Source: Vibrio sp. 99-70-13A1
GTDB lineage: Bacteria; Pseudomonadota; Gammaproteobacteria; Enterobacterales; Vibrionaceae
Direction of reading: 5' to 3'
NCBI RefSeq assembly: GCF_013114625.1
Contig: NZ_VTXD01000014.1
Location: 62,001-126,000 of the forward strand
Length of the DNA: 64,000 nt
Position numbers and translations under genes: made by a program. The notes under the pieces were generated by a model that was not told the origin of the DNA, made no database searches, and was given only the letters and a program-made list of their open reading frames with translations. Below, piece after piece: positions 17,612 through 27,200 of this stretch; position 1 is the stretch's first letter; every line of letters starts with the position of its first letter.

Positions 17612-20600
17612 TTAGCTAGTGAGCAGCTTTTGTAGCTTATCTCTAAGAGCTTCAATATGAGTTCGTTCAGGGCTTTGCTCATTGCAATGCTCTAGAATGA
17701 ATTCAATAGAACTGAGTACCGTTCGCCATCTAGGAGTTTTCGGTAGTGTTTCCACGCGTAAGTACTTATCTAGGGTTCTTGTTTGTAAGGTACTTCTGTC
17801 TAGGTATACGCGCCATAATTGACTTTTCTCAGCAAAAGCGAATTTACTTTCACCAGTTACTGATTCCCAGTAATCGAGTGAGTTCGTCATCGCTTCAACT
17901 AAAACTTCTCGCATGATGTCTTGCTTATTTTTTCCTTCACCTGCTGCTTTATCTGCAATACGGGTAAACTCACCACCAAGCTCTTTAAGTTGTTGCAATT
18001 TATCTTTATCGCCTTCAAATGCATAACTAGACAGCGCTTCTACAGCGGTCTCTAGGTTATTAATTCGAGCTGAATTAACGCCGCCACCGACGTTAAAAAT
18101 GTACATTGAATCTAATCCAGAGCCTTGTGGCAACTTAAGTATGTCAGTCGATATATGCTGCCTTGTGTCGTTTATATAGATGTCGATATCGCCGCAATAA
18201 TGCGCTTGCTCTACGTTTAAGTATTTAGGGGCAATGATTTCATCAGCTCTAGAGCGCTTCAGTTGTTCTTGGCTTCTCCTAAATAGCTTTGTTGCGGCTT
18301 CGTTTGCAAAACGTATATGTTGGTCTTCTCGAATGCAGATGATTGCCTCTGGTGCTGACTCTAGTTGTTCTAGCAGTCTTCCCTGCGTTTCTAAAAGGTT
18401 AGCTTCAACCAGTGCTCTGTGTTTTAACTCTTGTTGTAGCTGATCGTTTTCTACTCGACGTTGTTCCGCTTTACTTGCCGATAAGTGAGCCGTAATTCTT
18501 GCTGCAAGTTCTTGCTTATTAAATGGTTTTGATAGGTAGTCATTCGCTCCTACTTCAAAGCCTCTTACGCGGTCTTCTGTCTGATTCAAAGCGGTAAGCA
18601 TGATGATAGGCAGTTGCGCGTGGTCGAAGTCTTTTCTGAGAGTTTCACAGACTTGATAGCCACTCATTCCTGGCATCATGATATCGAGCAGTAATAATTC
18701 AGGTTTTTCTTTTTGAATGAGCTCAATAGTTTCAGGGCCATCACTTGCTGTACGTACTCGATAGCCTTCAATTTTTAAGAAGCTATCCAGAATTCGTAAG
18801 TTAACAGGTTCATCGTCTGCAATAATGAGTAATGGACCATCTGGGTTCTCATCAATGACACAAGCATCAAGTTGATGGTTTTCAATCGCTTCCGGTGCTT
18901 GAAAGTGTGAATGAGCGCCTGTTGGACTGATTGCCGTAATTTCTTCTTCCGATGCAAGAGGGAGGGTGAAACTAAAAGTTGTCCCTACCATGGTTTGGCT
19001 GCTGACATACAGTGAGCCACCCATGAGTTCGATAAGTTGACGGCTGATCGACAAACCTAAACCCGCACCTTGGCGGTAGCGGTTTGCATCTTGCCCTGCT
19101 TGAATAAGCGGTTCGAAAATATGATCCAAATATTCAGCAGGAATTCCTTGCCCTGTATCCACAACTTGTACGCGAATATTGTCATCGATGATGCTTGCCG
19201 AAATGACAATCTTACCTTCAGTTGTATATTTGATGGCGTTACCAACCAAGTTATACATAACCTGTTCAAGACGTTGAGGGTCTGATGATACAAGAGCTAG
19301 ATTACTTGGTACTTGATTAATAATGCGGATGGGTTTGTTACCAAGCAAGTGATGAGAAAGCTCTAACACTAAGCTGGTGGCCGCTGATAGATCTACGGCT
19401 GACTTATTAATATCTAAGCTGCCATAACGCATTTTATGATAATCCAGCAGGTCATCGACTAAAGTCGTCAAGCGTTGACCACTGTTAATAATAATATCGA
19501 GTTGATATTTCTGGCTTGCAGGAATAGGACCATTTGCCCCTGAGATTAAAGCTTCTGCAATACCGACCATACCGTGTAATGGGGTTCTTAACTCATGAGA
19601 TGTTGTGGCTAAGAATTCATCTTTAAGCTTATTGGCAAGTTGAAGGTCGTCATTCTGCTTTTGGATGACTTTTAAGTTGTCCTCAAGTTCTTGGTTTTGG
19701 CTTTTTATCAGGAGTATTTTTTCGCGAATAGAGCGCTGCATTCTTTCAAAACTAACCGCGAGGCGACCAATTTCATCTTTGCGTTCCATGTTGATCATCG
19801 CTTCATCTAAATCTCCAGCCGATACTTTCTCAGCTGCCCAAGTTAACTTTAGAAGCGGGGATGTAATGAAGTTTGACAAGTAATGAGAGGCAACTACCAC
19901 CAAAATGATGGCAGTAAGCATGGTGATAACAAAGATTTTCTCTAACTGATAGATTCGCGAAAAAGCTTCTTTTTCTGGAAGCTCAACGACAAGAGCCCAA
20001 GTCGCATATTTCAGTTTAATAGGTGTATAGGCAGCAATTGTGGGTTCACCTAACGCATTGTTAAAGGTACCTACTGCATTTTCACCAGCTAATGCTTTAT
20101 CAACCACTTCAAGGCTTAAGTTTATTGACTCTTGGCTATGGGCTAAGCTCCGAGGTAAGTGGTCACTACCTACTAACAGCGAATGCATGTTAGATGACTT
20201 GTTAAGGTCTGCTATTAGGTTGGTAATTCCGTTGTTTGGTAGCCTAAACATGGCATAACTGTGGAGGTAACCTTGCTGAATGATGGGTGCACCGAGCCAT
20301 GCGCTTTGTTTGCCATTTTCTAATTCAAAATCAGAGACAATGATAGGTGTGTAGTCTTCGTTCGATTTACGTTTACTCATCACATCTTGATGCAACCGTG
20401 TAAAAGTTTGACCTAAATTCGAGTCTTTATATTTACCGGTTGTTAAGTTGGTGCCGTAGTTGTCATTCTTATAGACGGAGTAAGTTACATTACCGTTGAT
20501 ATCGACAAGTAGAATATCATCAAAATCAGATCGCTTAAGTAACTCAAGGTAAGCTTGATGGTAGCGGGTATGAAGCAGACGGTATCGTTCACTTCCTACA

Positions 20601-21001
20601 TAACTGTTTGATTCAGGGAGAATTGACGTTTTGATCTGATTGCCTGAGCCTTGAATGTATCTTTGCTGGGCATTATCTCTAGCTTCATCAACATCAAGCC
20701 CTAAACGCTGAAATGCGTTCACTAAACCATAAAACCTACCGCCACTGGCTATTGCAAGTTCCGATCGAACAAAGCCTATCACTTGTGATTCTTGAGCTTG
20801 TAAATAGTCGGTTACTTGTTGCTGTTTGGTGTCACGAACGGATATTAAGTGAGAGGTACTCTGTTCTTGTAGATCAGCACTGTGTGATTGAAGAAAGAAG
20901 AAGGCGATAACAGTGACAGGAGTAATACTAAGAACAAGAAATGCAAGCATTAGAGTATTTTGAAGGCGCTTAAACTTCTGTTTTCGATAGAATCTGAACA
21001 T
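17612..21001 (-). CDS. chiS: Hybrid sensor kinase and transcription regulator ChiS
   Basis: Membrane-bound master regulator of chitin use, 1129 residues, the length of V. cholerae ChiS. Membrane segments at about 15-37 and 353-376 flank a large periplasmic sensor domain that CBP binds. Then come HAMP (about 376-430), the histidine kinase domain with His469 in TSHELRTPLHG, an ATPase domain (DTGQGIPAEYL, GAGLGLSISRQL), a receiver domain with Asp773 in LLLLDIMMPG, a PAS-like region and a C-terminal domain of about 105 residues. In V. cholerae His469 is the phosphorylation site and the C-terminal domain binds the chitin promoter directly, an unusual one-protein membrane-bound regulator. The match at both active residues makes the call firm. 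Confidence 0.94.
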   Translation of the reverse strand: MFRFYRKQKFKRLQNTLMLAFLVLSITPVTVIAFFFLQSHSADLQEQSTSHLISVRDTKQQQVTDYLQAQESQVIGFVRSELAIASGGRFYGLVNAFQRLGLDVDEARDNAQQRYIQGSGNQIKTSILPESNSYVGSERYRLLHTRYHQAYLELLKRSDFDDILLVDINGNVTYSVYKNDNYGTNLTTGKYKDSNLGQTFTRLHQDVMSKRKSNEDYTPIIVSDFELENGKQSAWLGAPIIQQGYLHSYAMFRLPNNGITNLIADLNKSSNMHSLLVGSDHLPRSLAHSQESINLSLEVVDKALAGENAVGTFNNALGEPTIAAYTPIKLKYATWALVVELPEKEAFSRIYQLEKIFVITMLTAIILVVVASHYLSNFITSPLLKLTWAAEKVSAGDLDEAMINMERKDEIGRLAVSFERMQRSIREKILLIKSQNQELEDNLKVIQKQNDDLQLANKLKDEFLATTSHELRTPLHGMVGIAEALISGANGPIPASQKYQLDIIINSGQRLTTLVDDLLDYHKMRYGSLDINKSAVDLSAATSLVLELSHHLLGNKPIRIINQVPSNLALVSSDPQRLEQVMYNLVGNAIKYTTEGKIVISASIIDDNIRVQVVDTGQGIPAEYLDHIFEPLIQAGQDANRYRQGAGLGLSISRQLIELMGGSLYVSSQTMVGTTFSFTLPLASEEEITAISPTGAHSHFQAPEAIENHQLDACVIDENPDGPLLIIADDEPVNLRILDSFLKIEGYRVRTASDGPETIELIQKEKPELLLLDIMMPGMSGYQVCETLRKDFDHAQLPIIMLTALNQTEDRVRGFEVGANDYLSKPFNKQELAARITAHLSASKAEQRRVENDQLQQELKHRALVEANLLETQGRLLEQLESAPEAIICIREDQHIRFANEAATKLFRRSQEQLKRSRADEIIAPKYLNVEQAHYCGDIDIYINDTRQHISTDILKLPQGSGLDSMYIFNVGGGVNSARINNLETAVEALSSYAFEGDKDKLQQLKELGGEFTRIADKAAGEGKNKQDIMREVLVEAMTNSLDYWESVTGESKFAFAEKSQLWRVYLDRSTLQTRTLDKYLRVETLPKTPRWRTVLSSIEFILEHCNEQSPERTHIEALRDKLQKLLTS

Positions 21002-21216
21002 AAATAAGGTACAACTTCCCTTTAAAGTACGGATCTCATCTACGAGAAACAGTACAAAGAATCGAATGAATGGGTCCTAATTTAACGAAATTAACGAGTT
21101 TTTTTACTTTGACAAGTAAGTGGTATTTAAAGCGTGTGCGAAGGCGCATTTTTATAGAATATTGCGGGGAATGTAGGCATTTAGTGCAGAGAACCCCCTG
21201 CACCAAATAGAATGTA

Positions 21217-22239
21217 TTATTTATTAGCGTGATATATTGCGAATTTGGTTGTCTTATTTAGCATCGAACATTTACCGAAAGCGCGTTCAATGATTGAGGT
21301 ATATTTTAAGAAGCTATTCGCTACGATTATAAGCTCACCTTTTTTATTCAAATGACTAGGTGCAGTTGCCAGCAAGGTTTCGGTTGCACCATAGCTGGTA
21401 TCTAAACCTGAATGAAATGGTGGATTACTAATAATAAATCGATAGTCTTTAGAGGTGTCGGAATAGACATCAGAAGCGAAGACTTTCCCCTTGAGACCAT
21501 TAGCTTCTAGGGTCGCTTGGCTAGAAGCGACAGCAAAAGCACTGATATCACACATCTCTAGCTCAATATCAGGATTTCTTGAAGCCATTACGGCACCTAA
21601 AACACCAGCACCACAACCAAAGTCGAGAACTTTCCCGTTTAATGAAGGTAGGCTATCCAATAGCAATTGGCTACCTATATCAAATTCACCATGGCTAAAG
21701 ACACCAGGTAAACTTTTTACCGTTAAATTGTGGTCGCCGATATTTACAGAGTAAGTTTTAAACCAATTTTGTAGATCAAACTCTGCCGGCTGTTCGAAGC
21801 ATTGACCCCAATAGAATGAGCATCGACGAGCTGAATCATATTTGACTACTTTTCCGTACGGGCTGAACATCTTTTCAATGCTTCTTACTCCAGAACGGTT
21901 CTCGCCCACGACAACAATCTCGGTATCTTTGCCTAATTTAGCAAAGAGCATTGCTAATAAATATTCTGCTTCTGCTTTAGCCTTTGGCCAATAGAGTAAG
22001 ACTAAATCTGCTTTTGTTTCTTCCGTAAATTCAGTGCCATAGAAGCGTTGAATCGAATTGTATCCGTCAAGTTGACGATAATAGCTGTAGTTCGACGTAA
22101 AAACAGTTACAGACTCACAATGCTTTGCCAGTTCAACCGGAAATAAATCTTCCGACTCGCCAGCTACTAGAACATGTTTGCCTTCGAAATAGGCGAGTTG
22201 GCGTTGAGCAATTTGGCTTGGAGCAATAAATGCAGACAT
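21217..22239 (-). CDS. rsmC: 16S rRNA (guanine(1207)-N2)-methyltransferase RsmC
   Basis: SAM-dependent methyltransferase that modifies G1207 of 16S rRNA in the 30S subunit. The start was set at the ATG at 22239 ([20 protein letters not shown]), the family start, instead of an in-frame upstream codon at 22287; this gives 340 residues. Two tandem Rossmann-like domains are present: an N-terminal one lacking the motif, and a C-terminal one with the SAM loop [10 protein letters not shown] and the catalytic ISNPPFHSG. No strong ribosome binding site is visible. A hairpin GTGCAG/CTGCAC (21184-21203) follows the stop but has no T run. The 215-base gap after the gene should hold the chiS promoter. Confidence 0.92.
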   Translation of the reverse strand: MSAFIAPSQIAQRQLAYFEGKHVLVAGESEDLFPVELAKHCESVTVFTSNYSYYRQLDGYNSIQRFYGTEFTEETKADLVLLYWPKAKAEAEYLLAMLFAKLGKDTEIVVVGENRSGVRSIEKMFSPYGKVVKYDSARRCSFYWGQCFEQPAEFDLQNWFKTYSVNIGDHNLTVKSLPGVFSHGEFDIGSQLLLDSLPSLNGKVLDFGCGAGVLGAVMASRNPDIELEMCDISAFAVASSQATLEANGLKGKVFASDVYSDTSKDYRFIISNPPFHSGLDTSYGATETLLATAPSHLNKKGELIIVANSFLKYTSIIERAFGKCSMLNKTTKFAIYHANK

Positions 22240-22355
22240 AAGGCACTCTGTTGAATGGTTAGCAAAAATGAGGGCGGATTTTCGCATAATCCGCCCTAAG
22301 CTTGAAGTTTTAATGTGTGCAGGCTGTCTTTAGAGTGTAGACGCGCAGTCGGTCA

Positions 22356-23441
22356 TTAGTTGTTGTCTTGTTGATCGAGAAAATCTTTAAACTCTTCATC
22401 GTAAATGTTGAAGAGTACAATTGTGATTGCGAAAATTAACGGACCATAAATTAAACCAATCAAACCAAATAGTTGTATACCACCTAGCAGTGAGAAGAAG
22501 ATCATCAAAGTATTCATACCGGCACTGCCTTGCATCAGGAGTGGACGAAGTAAATTATCAATGGATCCGACAATGGCAATACAATAAATCGTTAGGAAAA
22601 TAGCCCAAGTGGTCTCTCCTGTAAGGAATAGGTAAGTGGCGGCTGGTATCCAAATTAAAGCGGTACCAACGACAGGGATGAATGAAGCAAAGCCCATCAT
22701 TGTACCCCAGAATAACCCTGGAAAACCTGCAATCCACATGCCTATACCGCCAGCAAAACCCTGTGCGATAGCTGTTAAGAATGAACCCATTACTGCAGAT
22801 TTAGAGACTTCTTCTATTTCGGTCAGTAATTTGTCTTCTTGGCTACGTGACAGCGGTAAAATATGTCTTACGACACTGATGATCTTATCGTGATCTCTTA
22901 ATAGGAAGAACAGAACGAATAGCATCAAGAAAAAGTCCATTAAGAAGTTGGTCGCGTCTCCTAAGATCTTAGCGCTAATACCTACTAACTTAGAGCCGAA
23001 ACTTGTCGCAAATTCTCCAACTTTTTGAGCAATGGCTTGAGGCTCAATGTTATCAAATGGCAGGTAGTTATTGATAAACGCTAAGGCTTTAACCACGATA
23101 GGGTGTTCGAATAGAGTTTGAATACCGCCATGTGTCACCCACTGATAAGTGTTTTGAGAGAATAGCGAACCTTGCTGAACGATAGCGGCAAATACGGCAA
23201 GTAGGGGAATGACAATAATGAACGTCAGTATGATACAAGAGAGCAATGACACGGTATTGGCTTTATTTGGGAGTTTCTTTTCAAGCCATTCGTGTATAGG
23301 GAACATCAGCAAAGAAATAATAAACGCCATTATTATTGAATTTACATAGGGTTCAATAAGTAAGTAGCAGGCATAGGCTGCTGCGAGTAGAGCAACAATA
23401 ATGACCCAATGACTGGAAGTGATTTTAATTTTTTCTGACAC
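22356..23441 (-). CDS. AI-2E transporter family (PerM-like) membrane protein
   Basis: Polytopic inner-membrane protein of 361 residues from the UPF0118/AI-2E family. Hydrophobic segments run in pairs at both ends, with two near residues 12-50, one near 62-85, a cluster between 150 and 185, and a C-terminal group from 210 to 345 containing the family pattern PGLFWGTMMGFASFIPVVGT. The middle part has a soluble stretch, as in E. coli YdiK and PerM. The family is loosely described as exporters of signal molecules or Na+(Li+)/H+ antiporters; the substrate here cannot be read from sequence. It is transcribed divergently from the small membrane protein gene at 23518. Confidence 0.75.
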   Translation of the reverse strand: MSEKIKITSSHWVIIVALLAAAYACYLLIEPYVNSIIMAFIISLLMFPIHEWLEKKLPNKANTVSLLSCIILTFIIVIPLLAVFAAIVQQGSLFSQNTYQWVTHGGIQTLFEHPIVVKALAFINNYLPFDNIEPQAIAQKVGEFATSFGSKLVGISAKILGDATNFLMDFFLMLFVLFFLLRDHDKIISVVRHILPLSRSQEDKLLTEIEEVSKSAVMGSFLTAIAQGFAGGIGMWIAGFPGLFWGTMMGFASFIPVVGTALIWIPAATYLFLTGETTWAIFLTIYCIAIVGSIDNLLRPLLMQGSAGMNTLMIFFSLLGGIQLFGLIGLIYGPLIFAITIVLFNIYDEEFKDFLDQQDNN

Positions 23442-23517
23442 GATGATGCTCTCTCAATTAACGTTCTATGTTTATAATGGCTGTAAAACAGATGGTTAGC
23501 AATGAGGAGTTTATATT

Positions 23518-23643
23518 ATGGGATGCTGTAATAAGAATGAGAAGTGCGAGAGTGAAGAACAACAGCCACGTAAAGAGATTCCTTGGTTTCGGATGTTTTT
23601 AGGAACCATCATGCTACTTGTTTTTCTGTTCTGGGAAAGATAA
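23518..23643 (+). CDS. Small Cys-rich single-pass membrane protein, 41 residues
   Basis: A short gene with a good ribosome binding site (GAGGAG, eight bases before the ATG). The N-terminus MGCCNKNEKCESEEQQ is soluble with three Cys residues in a CC-x5-C pattern; after IPWFR comes one hydrophobic segment of about 15 residues (MFLGTIMLLVFLF) ending in WER. The layout suggests a C-terminally anchored inner-membrane protein with a possible metal- or redox-active head. A shared terminator lies 70 bases downstream. I do not recognise the family, and no function can be given. The binding site, the terminator and a coherent domain layout argue that it is real. Confidence 0.6.
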   Translation: MGCCNKNEKCESEEQQPRKEIPWFRMFLGTIMLLVFLFWER

Positions 23644-23712
23644 GTACTTAAATGGAAGCTAGCGTTCATCGCTAATGTTTATCGGTACTCTTCACCTGAA
23701 GAAAGTGCAAAT

Positions 23713-23742
23713 AAAAAGAGCCGCGTAATCGCAGCTCTTTTT
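23713..23742. terminator. Bidirectional terminator between the small membrane protein gene and hemL
   Basis: AAAAAGAGCCGCG and CGCAGCTCTTTTT form a stem with one internal mismatch and a TAAT loop. Each strand has a T run after the stem, so it can end both the plus-strand small gene and minus-strand hemL. Confidence 0.85.
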
Positions 23743-23760
23743 CATTTTGATTTAACGTTA

Positions 23761-25053
23761 TTAAGCTTCTGCTGCAATGATAGCAAAGCTGCGATCAGCG
23801 GCTTCTAATGTCGCATCAATTTCTTTAGAGCCATGAGCAAGAGAAGTAAAGCTTGCTTCGAATGCTGAAGGTGCAAGGTAAACACCGTGATCTAGCATTA
23901 GGTGGAAGAAGCGTTTGAAGCGTTCAACGTCGCACTTAGTCACATCTTCATAGCAAGTTACTTTTTTTTGGTCAGTGAAGAAGAAACCAAACATACCGCC
24001 AACTTGGTGTACTAGCATTGGAATACCATGCTTATCAGCAAGATCTTTGAAGCCATTTGCAAGTTGCTTAGTTTTTGCAGCAAGACGCTTTTCATTACCT
24101 TCTTCACGAAGAAGGTTTAATGATGCATAGCCAGCAGCCATTGCTACAGGGTTACCTGATAGTGTACCAGCTTGGTATACAGGTCCTGTTGGCGCGATGT
24201 ACTGCATTACATCTTTGCGTCCGCCAAAAGCACCAACAGGCATTCCGCCGCCGATAACTTTACCAAGGCAGGTTAAGTCAGGTTTGATGTTGTAGTAAGC
24301 TTGAGCTCCGCCTTCTGCTACGCGGAAACCAGTCATTACTTCATCAAAAATAAGTAGCGCGCCTTCTTGATCACAAATTTCACGTAGACCTTCGTGGAAG
24401 CCTTCTACTGGTGGAATGCAGTTCATGTTGCCAGCAACTGGTTCCACGATAATGCATGCAATTTCGCCTTTATTAGCAGCAAAAAGTTCACGAACAGAAT
24501 CTAGGTTATTGAATGTTGCTGTCAGTGTCAGTTTTGCGAAATCAGCTGGTACGCCAGGTGAACTTGGTTGACCTAGTGTTAATGCACCCGATCCAGCTTT
24601 AACTAGTAGGCTGTCAGCATGGCCATGATAGCAGCCTTCAAACTTAAGGATTTTATCGCGACCAGTGAACCCACGAGCTAGACGAATAGCGCTCATTGTC
24701 GCTTCAGTACCAGAGCTCACCATACGAAGTTGTTCCATTGAAGGAACCATTTCAGATACTAACTCAGCCATATTAATTTCAGTTTCGGTTGGAGCACCAA
24801 AACTTAAACCACGCTGCGCTGCATCAATAACCGCTTCACGAATCACACCGTGGTTGTGACCCAGAATCATAGGTCCCCAAGATCCAACGTAATCAATGTA
24901 CGCTTTACCATCAGCATCAAAAATAAGTGGGCCATCTGCACGTTCAACGAAAATCGGAGAACCGCCAACACCGTTAAATGCACGAACAGGTGAATTAACG
25001 CCACCAGGAATGGTTTGTTGTGCTTTTTGATACAACTCTGCTGATTTGGTCAT
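23761..25053 (-). CDS. hemL: Glutamate-1-semialdehyde 2,1-aminomutase
   Basis: PLP enzyme that converts glutamate-1-semialdehyde to 5-aminolevulinate, the second step of the C5 route to heme. The start was set at the ATG at 25053 ([13 protein letters not shown]) with GAGGA upstream; an in-frame codon at 25107 would add 18 residues not seen in the family. The resulting 430 residues match the usual length. The PLP-binding Lys lies in [18 protein letters not shown], and the class-III aminotransferase pattern [13 protein letters not shown] precedes it. The gene faces erpA across a 296-base divergent promoter region. Confidence 0.96.
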   Translation of the reverse strand: MTKSAELYQKAQQTIPGGVNSPVRAFNGVGGSPIFVERADGPLIFDADGKAYIDYVGSWGPMILGHNHGVIREAVIDAAQRGLSFGAPTETEINMAELVSEMVPSMEQLRMVSSGTEATMSAIRLARGFTGRDKILKFEGCYHGHADSLLVKAGSGALTLGQPSSPGVPADFAKLTLTATFNNLDSVRELFAANKGEIACIIVEPVAGNMNCIPPVEGFHEGLREICDQEGALLIFDEVMTGFRVAEGGAQAYYNIKPDLTCLGKVIGGGMPVGAFGGRKDVMQYIAPTGPVYQAGTLSGNPVAMAAGYASLNLLREEGNEKRLAAKTKQLANGFKDLADKHGIPMLVHQVGGMFGFFFTDQKKVTCYEDVTKCDVERFKRFFHLMLDHGVYLAPSAFEASFTSLAHGSKEIDATLEAADRSFAIIAAEA

Positions 25054-25349
25054 TGATATATCCTCTTTTGATTGTCGGACCAATTGGCTCGCATTGTACC
25101 TATCCATTATCTAACTAGAAATGTTTTCGCCAATATAATCACTTGAAACTGCCTTATTTGAGGCGTTACGCGTCTTATTAAAGAAATTAATTTGCCTTTA
25201 AAAGCTTAAACGGACATATCCTATGGTGAATACTTGAACGTTTCAGTCAGGTATTAGATAATCACTGTGTATTATAAAAATATTCAGCAACTATGATCTC
25301 GAACTAGATTTGTATCAGGTTGTTTTTGACACGAATGAGAGAGGTTGTC

Positions 25350-25691
25350 GTGAGCGAAGCAAATATTCCTTTATCTTTTTCTGATGCAGCAGCAAGTCGC
25401 GTACAAACGCTGATCGCAGAAGAAGAAAATCCAGATCTAAAACTACGTGTATATATTACGGGTGGCGGTTGCAGTGGTTTCCAGTATGGTTTTACTTTTG
25501 ACGAAAAAGTAAACGATGGCGATACCACCATTTTGAATAGTGGCGTAACACTGGTTGTTGACCCTATGAGCCTGCAATATTTAATGGGTGGTATGGTTGA
25601 TTACACTGAGGGCCTAGAAGGCGCTCGCTTTTTTGTAAATAACCCAAATGCTACGACGACATGTGGCTGTGGTGCTTCATTCAGCGTGTAG
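25350..25691 (+). CDS. erpA: Iron-sulfur cluster insertion protein ErpA
   Basis: A-type Fe-S carrier that delivers [2Fe-2S]/[4Fe-4S] clusters to apoproteins such as IspG. The start was set at GTG 25350 with GAGAGG six bases upstream, giving 113 residues and the family N-terminus SEANIPLSF; an in-frame ATG at 25335 would add five residues. The three cluster-ligand Cys residues are at 41 ([10 protein letters not shown]), 105 and 107 (TCGCGASF). A strong terminator follows. It is transcribed divergently from hemL. Confidence 0.94.
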   Translation: MSEANIPLSFSDAAASRVQTLIAEEENPDLKLRVYITGGGCSGFQYGFTFDEKVNDGDTTILNSGVTLVVDPMSLQYLMGGMVDYTEGLEGARFFVNNPNATTTCGCGASFSV

Positions 25692-25737
25692 CTTTTCGAA
25701 GTAATACACGCGATAAAGTAACACCAACGATATGATT

Positions 25738-25766
25738 AACGCCGAACTTTTGTTCGGCGTTTTTTA
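25738..25766 (+). terminator. Intrinsic terminator after erpA
   Basis: AACGCCGAAC-TTTT-GTTCGGCGTT followed by a run of T, 46 bases past the erpA stop. The remaining stretch to 26052 is AT-rich and must hold the promoter of the efflux operon, but no convincing -35/-10 pair stands out. Confidence 0.88.
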
Positions 25767-26052
25767 TTGCCTAAAAAGTGTCACTAATCCTCCTATCTTG
25801 CCTTTCTAATGACACTTTGGTTTGAGTATTAAACCTCTTCTATATATCTAACTATTGATTTTAATAGGGTATTTTCATTAATTTTGTTTGTGTTTAGTAA
25901 ACGGCATATTTATTAAACTGTCGATAACATCTCAACTTTGATAAAGCTTGGTCTGTTACTGTTATCTTTGTGTATCTGGAAGTTGCACGTGGTTGCGTTT
26001 ATCTTTATTCGTTTGCCCTCATCACATAGATCCAAGCAGAAAAGGACTTGTT

Positions 26053-27189
26053 ATGCCCTCTGATTTTTCTCGATCATTTATCCCCCAACAATTTAAGCAG
26101 CCTTGGTTAGTTTCCTTATTTCTCGTGGTGTTGTTGTCCATTTGGCTGGGGCTAGGTGCTGGTCATGCAGAAGAGGCGTCGCCTAAAAAATCAGTTGAAA
26201 TTCCTTTGGCGAAAGTGTCTTTTCAGACCTTTATATCTTCCCCTACTTACAAAACCATTGAACTTTATGGGCGTACAGCTCCAGATAGGCATGCACGATT
26301 AGGCGCTGAAATCGCAGGGAAAATCGTTAAGTTAAATGTTAAAAAAGGCGATCAAGTAAAAGCCGGACAAGCCATCGCTCAGATAGATAAGGGGGACCTT
26401 GAAATTCAGCTTGAGCGAGCATCAGCTTTATATAGGTTAAAACAAAAAGAGTTTAAAGCTGCTCAATCACTTAAGAAAAGAGGGCTACAAGGTGAAATTG
26501 CTTATACCACGGCAGAAGCTTCATTAACGGAAGCAAAAGCGATGAAAAGTAATGCCGAATTAGCCTTAAAGAATACGCGAATTACATCACCATTCTCAGG
26601 CGTGGTTCAGGAGTTATTGGTTGAATTAGGTGACTTTGTTGGGGTTGGAGATCCAGTTGCAGGCGTTATTGATCTTAATCCTTTAGTGATTGAAGCTGAC
26701 GTAAGTGAGCGTCATATACAGCATTTACAGGTCGATCAATCAGCATTTGTGCGTCTGTTAGGTAGAAGTGAGGTGGAAGGTAACTTGCGTTATATCTCTC
26801 GTATTTCATCGACTTCAACTAATACATTTCCAATAGAAATTGAGATCGCCAATGAACAAGGCTTGTTACCTGCTGGGGTGAGTGCTGAAGTCACTCTCAG
26901 CCTTGAAACTCAAGATGCCATAAAAATAACCCCTGCGATGCTTGCATTGGATGAAGCAGGAAACTTAGGGGTTAAGACGTTAGTTCTAAAAGATGAGATG
27001 CCTATTGTTAAGTTTGTTGAGATTCAATTGGTAAAAGCTGAGCAAGATGGTGTTTGGCTAACTGGATTAGGTCAACAGGTTGATATTATTACTGTTGGGC
27101 AAGGTTTTGTACGTGATGGAGATTCTGTCGTTGCTGTGAAGCAGCAATTGACTCCCGAGCTTGAACAATCAACGATGTCAGATAAGTAG
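26053..27189 (+). CDS. RND efflux periplasmic adaptor (membrane fusion protein)
   Basis: Adaptor that links an inner-membrane RND pump to an outer-membrane TolC-like channel. The start was set at the ATG at 26053 with AAAGGA upstream; an in-frame codon at 25948 lacks a site. After a membrane anchor (LFLVVLLSIWLGLGAG) comes the barrel-sandwich lipoyl half motif GKIVKLNVKKGDQVKAGQ, a short coiled coil, the second lipoyl half (ITSPFSGVVQELLVELGDFV) and beta-barrel domains, 378 residues in all. The pump gene starts 11 bases downstream but is disrupted. Gene order matches the V. cholerae VC0628/VC0629 pump pair, as far as I recall. Confidence 0.88.
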   Translation: MPSDFSRSFIPQQFKQPWLVSLFLVVLLSIWLGLGAGHAEEASPKKSVEIPLAKVSFQTFISSPTYKTIELYGRTAPDRHARLGAEIAGKIVKLNVKKGDQVKAGQAIAQIDKGDLEIQLERASALYRLKQKEFKAAQSLKKRGLQGEIAYTTAEASLTEAKAMKSNAELALKNTRITSPFSGVVQELLVELGDFVGVGDPVAGVIDLNPLVIEADVSERHIQHLQVDQSAFVRLLGRSEVEGNLRYISRISSTSTNTFPIEIEIANEQGLLPAGVSAEVTLSLETQDAIKITPAMLALDEAGNLGVKTLVLKDEMPIVKFVEIQLVKAEQDGVWLTGLGQQVDIITVGQGFVRDGDSVVAVKQQLTPELEQSTMSDK

Positions 27190-27200
27190 AGGGATAACGA

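Noticed and set aside
21184..21203. Hairpin after rsmC as a terminator
   Set aside because: The six-base stem has no T run on the minus strand, so it was not listed as a terminator.
25201..25349. Possible IscR site in the hemL-erpA divergent region
   Set aside because: Fe-S genes are often IscR targets, but no stretch fits the type 1 or type 2 consensus well enough by eye.
25948..26052. N-terminal extension of the RND adaptor
   Set aside because: The upstream codons lack a ribosome site and add residues before the membrane anchor; the ATG at 26053 has AAAGGA.
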